The notes under the pieces are model-generated. The model saw only the letters and a list, made by a program, of their open reading frames with translations. It ran no database searches and had not been told where the DNA came from. The position numbers and the translations under genes were made by a program. DNA of 64,000 nt. Origin: Lucifuga dentata. Lineage: Eukaryota > Chordata > Actinopteri > Ophidiiformes > Bythitidae. Location of the stretch: contig VXCM01003313.1 in NCBI GenBank assembly GCA_014773175.1, positions 40,586 to 104,585 on the forward strand, in the 5' to 3' direction. Position 1 is the first letter of the stretch. Each line of letters starts with the position of its first letter. This document shows positions 1-11,340 of the stretch, in pieces.

Positions 1-108
1 GGGCTGCTTGCAGACGGAGACACAAGCGGTGGGCCAGCCTGCTGCAGGCGGGAGGAGCAGGAGGTAGCCTGTCTGAATGCAGGTGGACTGACGATACTCG
101 TCCACCCT
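1..108 (+). other. Possible partial exon at the window edge
   Basis: The first 108 bases are GC-richer than what follows. They are open in plus frames 1 and 3 and end at CCCT followed by GTGAGTGT, a good donor-like sequence, after which a GT-rich region begins. Frame 3 would contain Cys/Arg-rich codons ending in Arg-Pro-Pro, and frame 1 ends in Val-His-Pro. The minus strand is also open, and the same junction could serve there as an AG acceptor. The left boundary is outside the window and I recognise no protein family, so this is only a weak exon candidate. Confidence 0.15.
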
Positions 109-137
109 GTGAGTGTGTGTACATGTTGGTGGTAAAG

Positions 138-141
<4 letters not shown>

Positions 142-168
<27 letters not shown>
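142..168. repeat. (TG)n microsatellite
   Basis: Uninterrupted TG dinucleotide run of about 13 units. It begins about 30 bases after the possible splice donor at 109. Confidence 0.95.
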
Positions 169-456
169 CAGTGGTAATGTGTGTGCCTGCATAAGACTTT
201 ACTTGGCTGATATGAAATTTTTTTAGGTTGTTTTTGAAATTTTCTGTTTCACTCTCAGACAAAAAAGTTTAACATTCTAAGGAGGAGTTTAAGGAAATTA
301 ATTAGAAGTTGATAGTTTTGAGATATGACTGTGAAACAGAGTGTGTGGATTATGGGAGGTGGGGGTGGGGTTGTCTGCGGTGGTTTGACAAACTCTGCTT
401 CACTTGGGAGTGAGAGGTGTCTGAAAAGATGGGAACTGCTGACAACATCTGTGCAT

Positions 457-458
<2 letters not shown>

Positions 459-492
<34 letters not shown>

Positions 493-536
493 ATGAGTGC
501 ATGTGCGTGTGCATGCATGCATGTTTGTGTGTGTTT
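459..536. repeat. (GT)n microsatellite with degenerate tail
   Basis: A pure GT run at 459-491 is followed by GCATGC/GTGT variants to about 536. The frames that read Cys-Val or Thr-His repeats here are low-complexity translations of the array and not proteins. Confidence 0.95.
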
Positions 537-696
537 GCGCAAATGTATCATGATCCCACATTTGACAAACATGAAGAAATAACAATGCGGTGCTGTCAGC
601 GGGTCTTGTCCTTGGCAGGGGGTTGAAAGTGAGTACAAAGTGTGATTTTCTCATATGAGCAGAGAACCTGCGATGACGCCTCATATCGATGTGCAC

Positions 697-724
697 ACAG
701 ACACACACACACACACACACACAC
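697..724. repeat. (CA)n microsatellite
   Basis: CA run of about 13 units with one early AG interruption, lying in the opposite strand sense to the GT arrays at 142 and 459. Confidence 0.9.
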
Positions 725-1208
725 TTAAATATGACACGTGAGCATGTACACACACACAAAAATACCAGACTCTATTGGTACTGAATCTGTGCCTTTATAA
801 TTATGGCACTGTCCCCAGTAGGTATAAGGTGCAAACAAGCAAGTGTAGCCAGAAGTCTTGCAAACTGAATTTCCTGATGTTAAAGGCCCACGTGTCAGTA
901 TTAACTTAAATTAAGTCTGTTTCTCACCCACTCATCTATGTTCACTTCTGTCAATACACATCTCTCTCTTGAGACCCCAAATAGCCCGTTCTGTCACCAC
1001 ATGCTCTCTACATCTTTGGCACCAAAGCGGTTACACCATTCCCTCATCATCACATGCAGAGGCGTTAAGGGATGCAGCAATATGTCCAGGAAGAACACAC
1101 ATCCATCCTCTCTAGAGAATATCCATTCAGCTGTTGGCCGGTCTGCGTAATTGCAAAAGGCAAAGAAGTGCACCACTAGGAAAAAAAAGAAAAATCAAGG
1201 AGAAGCTG

Positions 1209-1283
1209 TTTTTTTTTTTTTTTTTTTTTTGTCACTGTTATGGCAGCTTGGAAGAGATTTATTTATTTATTTATTTATTTATT
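1209..1283. repeat. Poly(T) tract and (ATTT)n array
   Basis: A T run covers 1209-1230, and an ATTT tetranucleotide array of about six units covers 1257-1283. A poly(T) followed by a short simple repeat can mark the tail of a minus-strand retroposon, but no body with a recognisable family was seen next to it. Confidence 0.85.
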
Positions 1284-1398
1284 ACATTTTTTAAACGTGT
1301 GTTTTGGGTCAATAAGAGTTTAAGATTGGGCAGACAGACAACTGACCTTTTCTGGGCCGTCAGTAGAGGGCGATCTATCCTCAGTGGTTCAACTGTAG

Positions 1399-1423
1399 TG
1401 TGTGTGTGTGTGTGTGTGTGTGT
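1399..1423. repeat. (TG)n microsatellite
   Basis: Pure TG run of about 12 units. Confidence 0.95.
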
Positions 1424-1429
1424 TTAGTT

Positions 1430-4400
1430 AATTTCCCTGCATGATAGTTGTTTTCTTGTGCTCTAATTACACCAAGGCACAAAGGCTACCTCCATTTCTT
1501 TCTCCTCTCTTACTATTAAATTCTTTCTGTTCCTTTCCTTCTGTTTCTTTCCCTTTACTTCACCCTTTCCATTAATTGTTTACTTGAAAGATCAAAGTGA
1601 TCAATTTAGGTCAGTGATTGTTTTTTGGCCCGTGCATCATTTCTGTAGGAAGCCTTTCGTTTCACAGCCTTTTAAAATATTGGGAAGTGAATATCCGAGT
1701 GCTGGATATTATGTGTGCAGAGCATATGACAGACCCAATGCAGTAATTGTTTATTTTTTCATGTTCTTTCAGATGATTCTTACAACTTAATTTACACAAA
1801 CTGTATTCCAAGTTTTTGTCAGGCAGTCTAGAATTATGTTTTGTGTTTTCTTTATTATTCTATGGACGTAGTCAATATTTTCTGTTAAATTAAAAGCATG
1901 TGCGTTTTATGCTCAGTACAAGGACTACATTTTCTACATTAAATGCAGTGAACATATATAATTATAAAATGAATGGCTGGTTAAATGTAGACAACTAAGC
2001 TAAGCTGCTTTTATACTGTCGTGTTTTGGGAAATTTTAATAAATTAATTTTGGTATTTGTTCCAGTTCTGCCACTTGTCCTGTGGGCTCTCAGTCCAGTT
2101 TCACCAAGCAGTACTTACTGTGTTTATGGTTATTTTTTATTGTAGAAGATGTCATATATTTGTTGGTGGCAAATGATACAATAAACCCTGAGACCAAATA
2201 AGTATTTACTCTCATAAATGAAAATAAACTGGAAGGTTGTACTTTATACCTTTGCTGAACATATAGCACAGGTTGTCTGAAGTGGAGACTAAGTTTACTG
2301 AGTATGCTGGAATTGTAGTATTGCTGAAGAGATCACATATTTCTGTCATTATTAACTGATTTAAAATGAATAAGTCCACTGTAGCAGATATGATACAAAC
2401 CTGAGAGAATAAAAAAGTTAAATTTCTCAGCTGGAAGATTAGATAACATCTCTCATACATATGTGGTGGCCATTGTGCAAAGATACAATACCAAACTTTA
2501 CTATAACTTTATAAATTGTACCCAATTAAGAGAACATACACCACAAACAACAAATACAAGGTCCATATGCTGTATATTTAAAAAGAATCTGAAAGACTAT
2601 TCATTGATTTCATAGCTCGTATAGTGTTTTCTAATAAATCATAGCTTAATCCCTGTTAAATGAGTATTAAATTCACATTGATTCTATCCTAAACCTGTGG
2701 TAACTGCGATTTATTTACTTGAAGCAATTGTTTCTGCGTTTTTAAGTAATTCACTATTTATTGATGGTGTCAGTTGACCTACCAGATTACTATTTCTACC
2801 ATATATTTAGCTGTGAAATGCTACTTAGCTTGATGGTAAAAGAAAAGGCTATATTTGTGGATATGTGCAACTCAGTGTAAAATTGTGAAATTCACAATGT
2901 ATGAGTCACACTTTACCATCATTCACCATTTATCACTCTGGACACTTATTGTGACACTGGACTATATACTCATGGAGACTGAAGGTTAGTAAAGCAGATT
3001 TTTCTCCAGTCTTTGTCAGTCATCAGTCATTATTTACAGATTTTAATAATCCTACCCTTATTGTTATCACACCACACCTGTATTATGCCTTTATGAAGTG
3101 TATTGACCCTTTTGGGACTACAAACACTTGCATTGATATTAAATATATGTCACCATAAAATGTGTGTAGATCTTAGAATGGCTGGATACTCTTGTATCTA
3201 TATTTAGCCCACATTGTAGATATTAAGGCAGGGATGTAATGTTGATTTTTGTTTGCTGGTGCCATTTTTAACACTATATAGCACTCGTGAAGTCTATTCT
3301 TTCATTTCCTGCCATATCCATCTTGTGATGTGAACTCCAGCAGCACAAAGAGGTGAACTTAAACACACTGTCCTCATACTTGCGCCACTAAGGATATGTT
3401 CTTATTTGCTGGCCACAGCCTGTATTGAAATATGTGGGAGTGCCCATTGTGGTTGTGTGTCTGTGTGGGTACGTGCTCAGGATGTTCAAGCTGTGTGATA
3501 AGAGTCTGTTAGAATCATGTCCAAGATTGCCTTCAATTAGTCTCGTCCACGAGAGACGAGCAGAACAATGGGATATAGATTGGCACTCCAGAAGACAAGA
3601 GAGACGGAAAAGATGGAGTGTGTGTGAGGCAAGGAAGGGGAGGTTAATGGCAGTCTATTCACAGGCAGGTTNCCCCCCACACACACACACGCACTATCTC
3701 TCTTTGGGTATAATCAGTTTCTTCTCTCTCTTTTCCCAGTAGCCACGGCAATTTTTATAACAATTAGCTTCCTTCCTTTTCTCTGCTACTGTGAACTGTC
3801 CCACTACTTGATTTTTACTGTTCTTACTGTGTTCAGTCCCCATCCAACCCTTCCTCTCTTCATCCTGGTGTTTCTCGTGCCCTCAGTCACAATTGCTCAG
3901 TCAGATGGCTAGCGCACAGAACTTGCTCTGTCAAGGTTACAACTTCAGTTTCCGCCGGTGCTGTCCAAGCTAAAGGACATGATACACTAATGTTTGTGTA
4001 AAGCACTTTGGATGAATGTCTTCTTTTGCTGTACTGTTTTCCTATGTTTTCTTTTCTCTTTGTCTCTTTATCTCTCTGATACATGTCTGTCTTTCTCTCC
4101 GTATGTCAGTGCATTTACTTGTGCTTCAATAATAATTATTAGAACCAGAATAAGACTACATCACAAATAATGCTCCTTAACCATGTTGTGGTACTCTGAG
4201 CTGGATTTCTCGTTATTCTTTCCACTCGCTCTTCAACGTGTACGCTGATATGTTTTATTCTGAGCATGGGTCATAGTGGTAAGTGTGAAACAGAAGCAAG
4301 CAGGAGCGCCTGATAAAAAGATCAGTCTAGCTCACCAGTGGTAACCTTTCTGGGGCAACAGAAGAACAGTTGTCATGTTGCTTCACACTGCAAGTGACTG

Positions 4401-4990
4401 AGTAAGCTGACCTGTAAATTTATAAAGCAAAAACACCAATAAATCCCCAACCTTTTGTTATATATTCATATATCCTAACAGCCTGTAAGATTCAACCACA
4501 CATCCTTCCTAACATTACTTCTCTTTACAACTCACAAAGAAGTCAGGCTGCTGGGAATAATGTAAAGGCCATAACTACGTAATCATTTTCATATTCTTTG
4601 TATTTGGTCAAAAGTTATTTGATTTCATGCATCCAAGCATCATATATATCTGTCTTTCTCTTTGTTTCACTTCTTTTTCTACCGCCATCCTCATTAAAAA
4701 AAAAAAAGCTGTTTTAATTCACATTGATGAGATGGCCCTAATCTTGTACCAGTCTGAAGTAATGAAGTGCTTTGGGTATTGATATGTTATGAGAAAACAT
4801 TTCACATCTAAAATAAATAAACAACAAATTTTACTTAACAGGCAATAAAAGTCAGTTAAAGACAGTAGGAGTTTAATTGCGGTAGATTGGGTTTGTGACT
4901 TAGTGATGAAACTGTATGGAGTGGGTGGAATGAACAGGACCAACACATTAAATCAGATCAAAGAATATTGGGAGCAAACCCAAGTTTTAT
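1430..4990. other. AT-rich stretch without a recognised gene
   Basis: Long AT-rich sequence with frequent stops in all frames. No splice-bounded open segment, RNA gene or recognisable transposon end was found. A short CA run lies just after the N at 3672. A phrase resembling a LINE tail (GTGTAAAGCACTTTGG) near 4000 has no supporting downstream match. It reads as ordinary intergenic or intronic DNA. Confidence 0.6.
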
Positions 4991-4999
4991 GTGTGTGTG

Positions 5000-5036
5000 T
5001 TAGAGAGAGAGAGAGAGAGAGAGAGAGTGAGAGAGT
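5000..5036. repeat. (AG)n microsatellite
   Basis: AG run from 5002, interrupted by two GTGAG variants near its end. Confidence 0.9.
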
Positions 5037-5246
5037 GAGTTTGTGTGCTTGTGTGTCCAGCACTGAGGTGTGTAACCAGGCCTGTTAGGTTGGAGCGCAG
5101 AGCTGTCAATCACGAAGGGCGGCATGGGGAAAGGGGAGGTGGTATGCAGATACTACTAGCTGTCAGCAGACCACAGGAAAATGGATGCCTTAGAAAGCCA
5201 TAACTATGATAAATTTACTCCTTCAATTCTCCGAGTAGCCCCCCCA

Positions 5247-5266
5247 TCTCTCTCTCTCTCTCTCTC
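5247..5266. repeat. (TC)n microsatellite
   Basis: Short pure TC run after a C-rich stretch. Confidence 0.9.
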
Positions 5267-5480
5267 ATTCAGATAGTCATGAATACAGTTCACACACAAT
5301 GCCCCCTCCCTCTCCAAACCCCCCATACACTATCTCACCTAGGCCCCCTCTCTTCCGCCAGCAGCCTGCGAGTGTGTGACTAATGTATGCGGTAAAGCTG
5401 CTCGCTGCCATGCCACTCACCAGCCCACCGCCACCCCGATCGGCCCATCCATCTCCGCATCTGTGCCGGAGACTGCATTC

Positions 5481-5613
5481 AAATAAATTTGTCACTGTAC
5501 GTTTATGAAATATTGATGGCGGGAGAGGGAGATGGGGAGTGAAAGGNAAATAAATTTGTCACTGTACGTTTATGAAATATTGATGGCGGGAGAGGGAGAT
5601 GGGGAGTGAAAGG
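5481..5613. repeat. Exact 66-base duplication flanking a single N (assembly overlap)
   Basis: Bases 5481-5546 are identical to 5548-5613, separated only by the N at 5547. Five other sites in the window show the same 63-66-base pattern, which points to an unmerged overlap of two contig ends. The true sequence probably has one copy. Confidence 0.92.
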
Positions 5614-6274
5614 GTTGGTTATGGGTGGATCAAAGGGTGAGGAGAAGGAAAGGCCACGTGTGAAGATGAGGGATGTGAGATAAAGATGCAGCGTCTCAGG
5701 ACCATTTGGAGAAAGTTAAGATGTCAAAACTTCTGACAGTCTAGAAACATGAAAGAATTGACTGGCTTGAAAGAAAAAAATGTCCAAATTCCGTAATGAA
5801 AATGTTGTTTTTTTTTTTTGTTTTTTAAATATATGAAGTTTCTCTTTGGTGTATTTGCTGTGTGATAGCTCAGTGTGTAGGTGAGAGAAACGAGGGAGTA
5901 TTTGTTTTGCACACCCCTTGCACCAAAGAGAAAGGACTGTACTGTCTGAGCACCACAAACCTTGACTTTGTTCCAATTAAAAGTGCAATGATCAGAGTGG
6001 GCAGGCTCAACATTTCATTCCGCAGATGGAGAACTCTCGAGTTGACAAGCTAAATGTGACTCATATTTACACAGAACAATCCAGGTCCGTTTTGTGTTTG
6101 TGTGTTGTTGATGTTTGTGTGGTACATACCAGGACACAAAAGTCACAAACATCTCACATGGGCAGAAGAATGATGGGAATTCTTGGATAGTGAGTCAATG
6201 CTTTCTGGAGATGACAGTCTTTGTGCAACTTTTCCTGGATAAAAACTCATTGGAAAACTTTAACACTAATATTC

Positions 6275-6275
<1 letters not shown>

Positions 6276-6312
<37 letters not shown>

Positions 6313-6324
6313 CATTATTATTAT
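6276..6324. repeat. (ATT)n microsatellite
   Basis: ATT array of about 16 units with one ATC interruption. ATT arrays often form the 3' tail of fish L2/Rex1-type LINEs, but the bases just before this one show no clear LINE tail. Confidence 0.95.
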
Positions 6325-6329
6325 ATGTG

Positions 6330-7350
6330 ATTATTTTATAGTGCCAGTATGATAAGCAAGCCATTTTTTAAATTGTGTGTTCATGATGAAAAGAAGAGAA
6401 TGAGGAGGCTGTCAACAATATTGACACATCTTGAGAGATGTATTCCTCCTTCCACTGGCCTCTCTGGTAAAACACATGATTCTTGTTTTCTCTTCCTCCT
6501 ACCTCCCACCAAAACCTGTCTATGGCACTTCTCCCCCCCTCACCCGCCTTGCTTTTTCCATCCATCTGTCTCTCCCTCTGTCCCTGAGCCTATCAACGAA
6601 ATGAGTCACAGGCCTGCCCGTATCAGGGGCTAAATGTTTACTCCTCTGCTTTTAGCTATCCAAGAACAAATACACAACAAAAACAGTCCAAGCTGGCCGG
6701 AACTTTCCACCCTCATCGTGAGAAATCCCGTGCTGTATTGGTCAGCGATAAAAACAGTATCAACATAGTGGAGACATTTTGTGCTTATTGCACATGTGAT
6801 GATTCTCAAGGCCACATGAAGAGATAAGAGCAATGAAGCAGTGTTTAGCAGGAAATAGAGATTGATGCCCGTGTGATTTTAAAAAAGCAACAGCTTTGGG
6901 TGATATGGCTCCTGTTTGCTTTATTTTTGCTCAGATGAAATATGCTTTCAGCTAGAAAGACACAAATATATGTTGTTTAAAATAAATGCATATACTTAAG
7001 TTGAATGACAAGACATATTTGTGCTTTCCCTCATCATTACTCATTTTGAGAAACACTGTCTGGGCCAGCCTGAATTTCACTGGGTAGACGTGAGTTCTTG
7101 AATTAAATTAGGTCATGCTGTCAACAAGACATGCTGTCATCTAATGAAGATATTCTGCCATCTGATTGAAGCCAAAATATGTCTCACTGGTGAACTGGTT
7201 TGGTTCCTGTATCATTACTGGTTTCTTCAGATGGTTGAGGGTTGAATCTTTGTGCCTCTGATCTAAATCCACACAAGATAGAAGTTAACACTTCATTTTA
7301 CAAGATAAAAGTAGTTGACCAGAAATATGCACACACAGTATTTGAGTATA
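6330..7350. other. Stretch without a recognised gene
   Basis: Unique-looking DNA with a pyrimidine-rich part at about 6480-6580. The open frames are short and without recognisable motifs. Confidence 0.5.
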
Positions 7351-7363
7351 AATGTAATTTATG

Positions 7364-7422
7364 AAATGTAATTTACTTATATCCCTTATTGGGAAAATGT
7401 AATTTACTTATATCCCCTATTG
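7364..7422 (+). repeat. Two-copy 31-base-period tandem duplication
   Basis: A 28-base unit beginning AAATGTAATTTACTTATATC occurs at 7364-7391 and again at 7395-7422 with one substitution (CCTTATT versus CCCTATT). A partial third copy of its first bases lies at about 7350. No N lies between the copies and they have diverged, so this is a real local duplication, unlike the N-flanking ones. Confidence 0.85.
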
Positions 7423-7849
7423 TGTGTGTCTCTTCCTGTTTGTGCAATGCTCTTTAAAGTGATGTCATTCTGGGCGTGCATATTGTTGAATTGATCAGAA
7501 ATCAAAGGGTGACAGATCAGGGTGTCTGTCTGGCTAATGCATTACATTTATTGTACATATTTAATCTGTGTGCAAGTTTGTGTGTGTGTGTGTATTATAG
7601 GAAGGCATGACCGTAGAGGTTCAGATATGAGTGTGTGTCTGTGTGTATGGGGGCAGGGGCTCATCCACCTGAGAGACACTCCTAGGTCACAGCTCCCTAG
7701 TCTCCAGACGAGACCTCTGTCGCTTCCTCAGTCTCACTCTTTCGTTCCACTTTTTTTAAATTTATCCCTTCGTCTCATCTTATTTATCCATCTCTCCCTC
7801 CCTCAGCCGATGCACACACAAATGTCCCCAAGTCCTCCCTAAATCACTC

Positions 7850-7930
7850 TTTGACAGAAAGAGGGAAAGAAAGGGAGATAGAGAGCGATAAAGGGGTAGA
7901 GAGAGAGAGGGGAAAAAAGAGAGGGATGAG
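7850..7930. repeat. Purine-rich GA/GGGA low-complexity tract
   Basis: Degenerate GA/AAAG/GGAGA sequence. The plus strand is nearly all purines. Confidence 0.7.
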
Positions 7931-8200
7931 GGTTTGAGCATACAAGGAATGAACCTATCAATCCAGGGTGCCTATTATCCCGTGTGAAATGCCTCTTGCT
8001 AGCAGACGCCTAGTTAGTGTGCCTGTTCAAAATTAATAAAACGCCAGCCGAGTCTGGGCTGAGACTACGACAGGCCTGGTTATTGATTAAGTCATGTCAC
8101 AGGAATGGAAGACTATGCCATTAAAAGTACAAATTATGCAGCACGTTTAGCCATGCCTCTTATTCATGTAGGAGACAGGCAAGAGTTACTGGAAGAATGG
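7930..8200. promoter_or_regulatory. Candidate conserved non-coding element
   Basis: Non-repetitive block containing ATTAATAAAACGCC (8032-8045) and TATTGATTAAGTCATG (from 8080), with homeodomain ATTA/TGATTAA cores spaced by GC-rich sequence. Both flanks are simple purine or GA-type DNA, so the texture change is sharp. Enhancer function is inferred. Confidence 0.3.
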
Positions 8201-8438
8201 AAGCGCGCTCCATTTTCTCACACTATCCAATGTGTCTTGCTCTCTCTTTCTGTATTGTGCAGGTCTTTTGTTGTATTTAGGATTGTACAAGTGCGAGCCT
8301 GTGTGTCAGTATCTGAAAATGACCTGAGACAAGACAGCCAGAACAAGACAAAGAAGAGGGAGACAAAGAGCGATCGCCTTGTTGCGTAGAGCAAGACAAA
8401 GAAAACTCCTGGTACAGAAAACACAGCAAAAAAATGAC

Positions 8439-8463
8439 AGAGAGAGAGAGAGAGAGAGAGAGA
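8439..8463. repeat. (GA)n microsatellite
   Basis: Pure AG/GA run of about 12 units, followed at about 8490 by an interrupted poly(T). Confidence 0.95.
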
Positions 8464-8514
8464 CAGTTACACACAGAGCCTGGAACTACTTTTTTTTTTT
8501 CTTTTTAGGAGTCA

Positions 8515-8710
8515 GAGCTTCCAAGTGAAAAGAAGCCATTTAATCATGTAACAAATTAAATGATATTATTTTGACATGCAGCCAGATGGCACAGCTCCTC
8601 TCCTCTTCAGCATGAAGAGTGATGGAGAGAGGGAGCGAGACAGGGAGAGGCGGATGCAGATAGAGCCTCTGAAAGAGGGATGAGAGGTAAAATTAATTTG
8701 CGTATATGAA
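8515..8710. promoter_or_regulatory. Candidate conserved non-coding element
   Basis: AT-rich core with CATTTAATCATG and AAATTAAATGATATTATT (8538-8571), followed by a purine-rich part and then AAAATTAATTTGCGTATATG near 8690. Several ATTA/TAAT homeodomain cores lie within 200 bases. Inferred from sequence texture only. Confidence 0.25.
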
Positions 8711-8719
8711 CGTAGCGAG

Positions 8720-9720
8720 GTCTACATGCGGGGAACTTGGAGTGAGTGTTGTGAGGGGCACAAGATGTTAAGGAAGAGTAACAAGACAGGAGGGCATGTG
8801 TAAGACTTCAATCAGAAGGCCTGGCACCTCTTGTTTGGCTGCCTCCTGCACGGAAGAAAACATGCCCCATTCCACTTTAAAGTGTTTGTGTGTTAGGGCA
8901 GCAGTGGGGGTTGAGTGGGGGGGTTAACAGGGTATGTGCGGGGAGTGTCAATAATTTATAGCAAGTGCCTTGTGTCAGAGAGGGCAATGCACTCTATCCT
9001 GGGATCCTCAGGCCAACCACAGTGCTTATAGCGCATGGTCTCGTTAACACAAAAATGCACAATACTACATACACATACACAACCAAAGGCATATGCAAAT
9101 GAACACTTGCGTGCACACATTCACATACACTTGCACACATGCACAGCCACACAGGCACACTAATGCACACTACAAAAAACAGCTTCACTTCAGTCAACTG
9201 GCAGGTCATTAATTTCATGATGCAAAACCAGAAGACTAGATGGAGGTGGAGAGAAGGGGGGAAAATAGCGGGGTGTGTAACGGTGTGTGTCCTGATCTTT
9301 CCCAAAAGCATCCACCAAACCCCTTAAGAAACCTTGTGTTTATGAATTCTGAACCCCTTTTGTTGTTGTGGCTGTTATTGCTGTTGTTTCCAAAGCAGTA
9401 AAAATGTTGCAACAACCTCTCAGATCTGAGATGGCACAGGAAGAGTGATTTGTGAGTGGCAGCTTCTTTGTTGTATGATTTATTACTGATCAAAAGTCTG
9501 AACCGAGGTCTTCTGTGACTCTCAGACGGACAAATACTGTCATTTTTCTGTCAGAGAGGTTTGCCATGTGACAATGACAGGTCTGTATATCTAGGCACCT
9601 GAAACAGCCTTAAAGAGGTTCCAAATCACTGCTGGGCCAGTCAGTGGCAACATGATAAACCCTGATTTTGGCTCCTAGTAAACGGATAGGTACAAGTAGG
9701 GAGGGAAGGAGGCAGGGAGG
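8720..9720. other. Stretch without a recognised gene
   Basis: Unique-looking sequence with degenerate CA-rich text at about 9055-9170. The Cys/His-rich frames here come from that degenerate repeat. Confidence 0.5.
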
Positions 9721-9724
9721 AGGA

Positions 9725-10085
9725 ATAACAGAGGAATGTGAGTCCAATTAATCTGTTAATTAGGGCTATTATAGAACAGATGCTGGGGAATAAAAGCCTG
9801 TCTCTCTCTTTGTTTCTTTTTTACTCCCNCCCCCTTCTCTAAAGTACCTTTTAGTAATCAGTGCCTGTTTTCCCTTTTCCTCTTGGCTAAAGAGCCAGCC
9901 GTGGCTAATGGCACAGTGTACGGCAGGCAGACTGCCCCCTTGGCACTGCCCGCTGGAGAAGCAGAGGGCTTTAAGATGGCACAGAGCAGTAAAGATGGTT
10001 TGCTGAATGAAGAGGCACTGCAAGGAGGGATATGGCTCTTTGCACAGATTGGGGTGTTTAACTTATCGTGGCTTAAGTGACTTGA
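9725..10085. promoter_or_regulatory. Candidate conserved non-coding element, locally coding-like
   Basis: Begins with two facing ATTA cores in CCAATTAATCTGTTAATTAG (9744-9763). An unusual, well-balanced stretch at 9883-10080 is open for 65 codons on the plus strand from an ATG and ends in TGA. No splice donor or family match supports an exon. The open stretch contains GCAGGCAGACTGCC and a GAAGCAGAGGGC motif. An N at 9829 lies in a C run inside the block. Confidence 0.3.
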
Positions 10086-10283
10086 AATGAGTCAAATTAT
10101 GAGCTGTCATATGATTAAAATCCGAGAATGGGCGTCTCATTTTTTGCATGATATTGTTTTCCATAATGTGTGCCACTTTGTGCGTGAGAAGGATGTGCTT
10201 GTGTACATTTCTCTGTGTACGTGTTGTTTGTGAGTTCCTCATGACTTTGGGCAGAATGGTCTTATAGCCCCCCAGTGGGACAT

Positions 10284-10375
10284 GAGGAGGAGGAGGAGGA
10301 GGAGCAGGAGGAGTGTTGGAACAAGAGAGCGACAGAGGGGTAGAGAGAGGGAGAGGGGGGCGGATGGTGGGGGTG
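10284..10375. repeat. (GGA)n array and purine tract
   Basis: GGA trinucleotide run at 10284-10313 with one GCA interruption, followed by a GA/GGGA-rich tract to about 10370. Confidence 0.85.
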
Positions 10376-10379
10376 TGTG

Positions 10380-10490
10380 AGAGCTGAATCAGCGGGAAGC
10401 TTCGCTAATCGCCGCGGCTCATCTGTTAATGGAGTTAATGAAGAATGGGAGCAAACCAAATGCGCTGAGATGAGAGAAGTTCCACCACAC
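10380..10490. promoter_or_regulatory. Candidate conserved non-coding element
   Basis: Contains CGCTAATCGCCGCGG and a direct pair of GTTAATG motifs, CTGTTAATGGAGTTAATGAA (10423-10442), in otherwise unique sequence squeezed between purine and CA-rich repeats. CTAATC/GTTAAT are homeodomain-type cores. Inference only. Confidence 0.25.
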
Positions 10491-10499
10491 TGCATAGAC

Positions 10500-11270
10500 G
10501 GCTGCTCTCTCGCTCTGTCTCTATATTGCAGACACACGCGCGCACGCACACACATATACACACATGTCTTTCTCTTCTTTCACATGTATCCTTGCTATCC
10601 CACTCTACTTGCCACATTTTCAGCACCTATTGACACAAAACACTTTCTTTTTGCACCCCCTTCCACATATGTACATTCTGCTGCTTTTGCGCTCGCCCTT
10701 CCCCACTCCTTCTTTCACAAATGAACATATACACACTTTCCTCGCCTGTCCTCTTTCCATATGTTTCTTTCTTTCGCCTCATAAAGTGTGCAACCCCCTC
10801 TTTAGCCCTTCTGTGTTTCCCTGGGGAGGAGATATGCTGTGACACCGCTGTGTTCGCACGAGAGGTGAAGAGATATTCAGCGACGCCATGCAGACCTCTC
10901 ACCCAGCTGATAAGGCTGATGGGTTGACAGGTCCCTGTGGAGAGAAAGAGGGAGAGAGAGAGATACACACACATGGTGACTGTTCACTTGTTACAGGCTC
11001 AGTAGCACTTATTAGCAATCTATCAAACACTTGTTATTGACATAGTGGTTATCGCTCAATCAAGATAGAACTTTGCAGCTCAGTCCCATCAATCAAACAT
11101 TCAATGCATAATTCAGATATTGCCAGAGAGCACTTTGGTATAATTGTCATTGCAATGTGCTCTGAAGACATACAGGTTATCCAGTGTTTAGTTTAGTGGA
11201 ATGTCCATTAATCATTTAAACCCTGAAGTAGACAGAGGTCCACCAAGGCCAATACTGGTATTTTTGCTCA
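10500..11270. other. Pyrimidine-rich then unique stretch without a gene
   Basis: A degenerate CA/CG-rich patch at 10530-10565 and T/C-rich sequence to about 10820 create several overlapping open frames with Ser/Leu/Phe/Pro-rich translations. These are composition artefacts. The remainder is unique-looking. Confidence 0.5.
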
Positions 11271-11277
11271 TTGTGAT

Positions 11278-11296
11278 TTTTTTTTTTTTTTTTTTT
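11278..11296. repeat. Poly(T) tract
   Basis: T homopolymer ahead of the hairpin at 11341. Confidence 0.9.
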
Positions 11297-11340
11297 AACT
11301 ATCTTCAAATGCTTCATATCTCTGAACTCTGCACAATGTA

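Larger units (their letters stand above)
5095..5640. promoter_or_regulatory. Candidate conserved non-coding element
   Basis: Mixed-composition, non-repetitive block. It contains TGTCAATCA near 5105 (a PBX/MEIS-like core), a GC-rich middle, and TTTATGAAATATTGATGG at the right. A 52-base segment at 5421-5472 is bounded on the minus strand by a GAATGCAG acceptor-like end and a GTGAGTGG donor-like end, so a short minus-strand exon is an alternative. The right part contains an artificial duplication around the N at 5547. The enhancer reading is inferred from base texture alone; no alignment was possible. Confidence 0.25.

Noticed and set aside
400..759. Open frames with Cys-Val or Thr-His runs near GT/CA arrays
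   Set aside because: They are direct translations of dinucleotide repeats. The same kind of frame recurs at every array and has no start context or conserved flank.
3985..4040. Possible LINE tail (GTGTAAAGCACTTTGG)
   Set aside because: The second half of the tail pattern (GTGCTATATAAA) is absent and no coding part is near, so one short match is not enough.
5421..5472. Minus-strand 52-base exon with GAATGCAG acceptor and GTGAGTGG donor
   Set aside because: All three minus frames and parts of the plus strand are open, and the acceptor is weak. An enhancer-type block explains the region equally well, so it was not listed separately.
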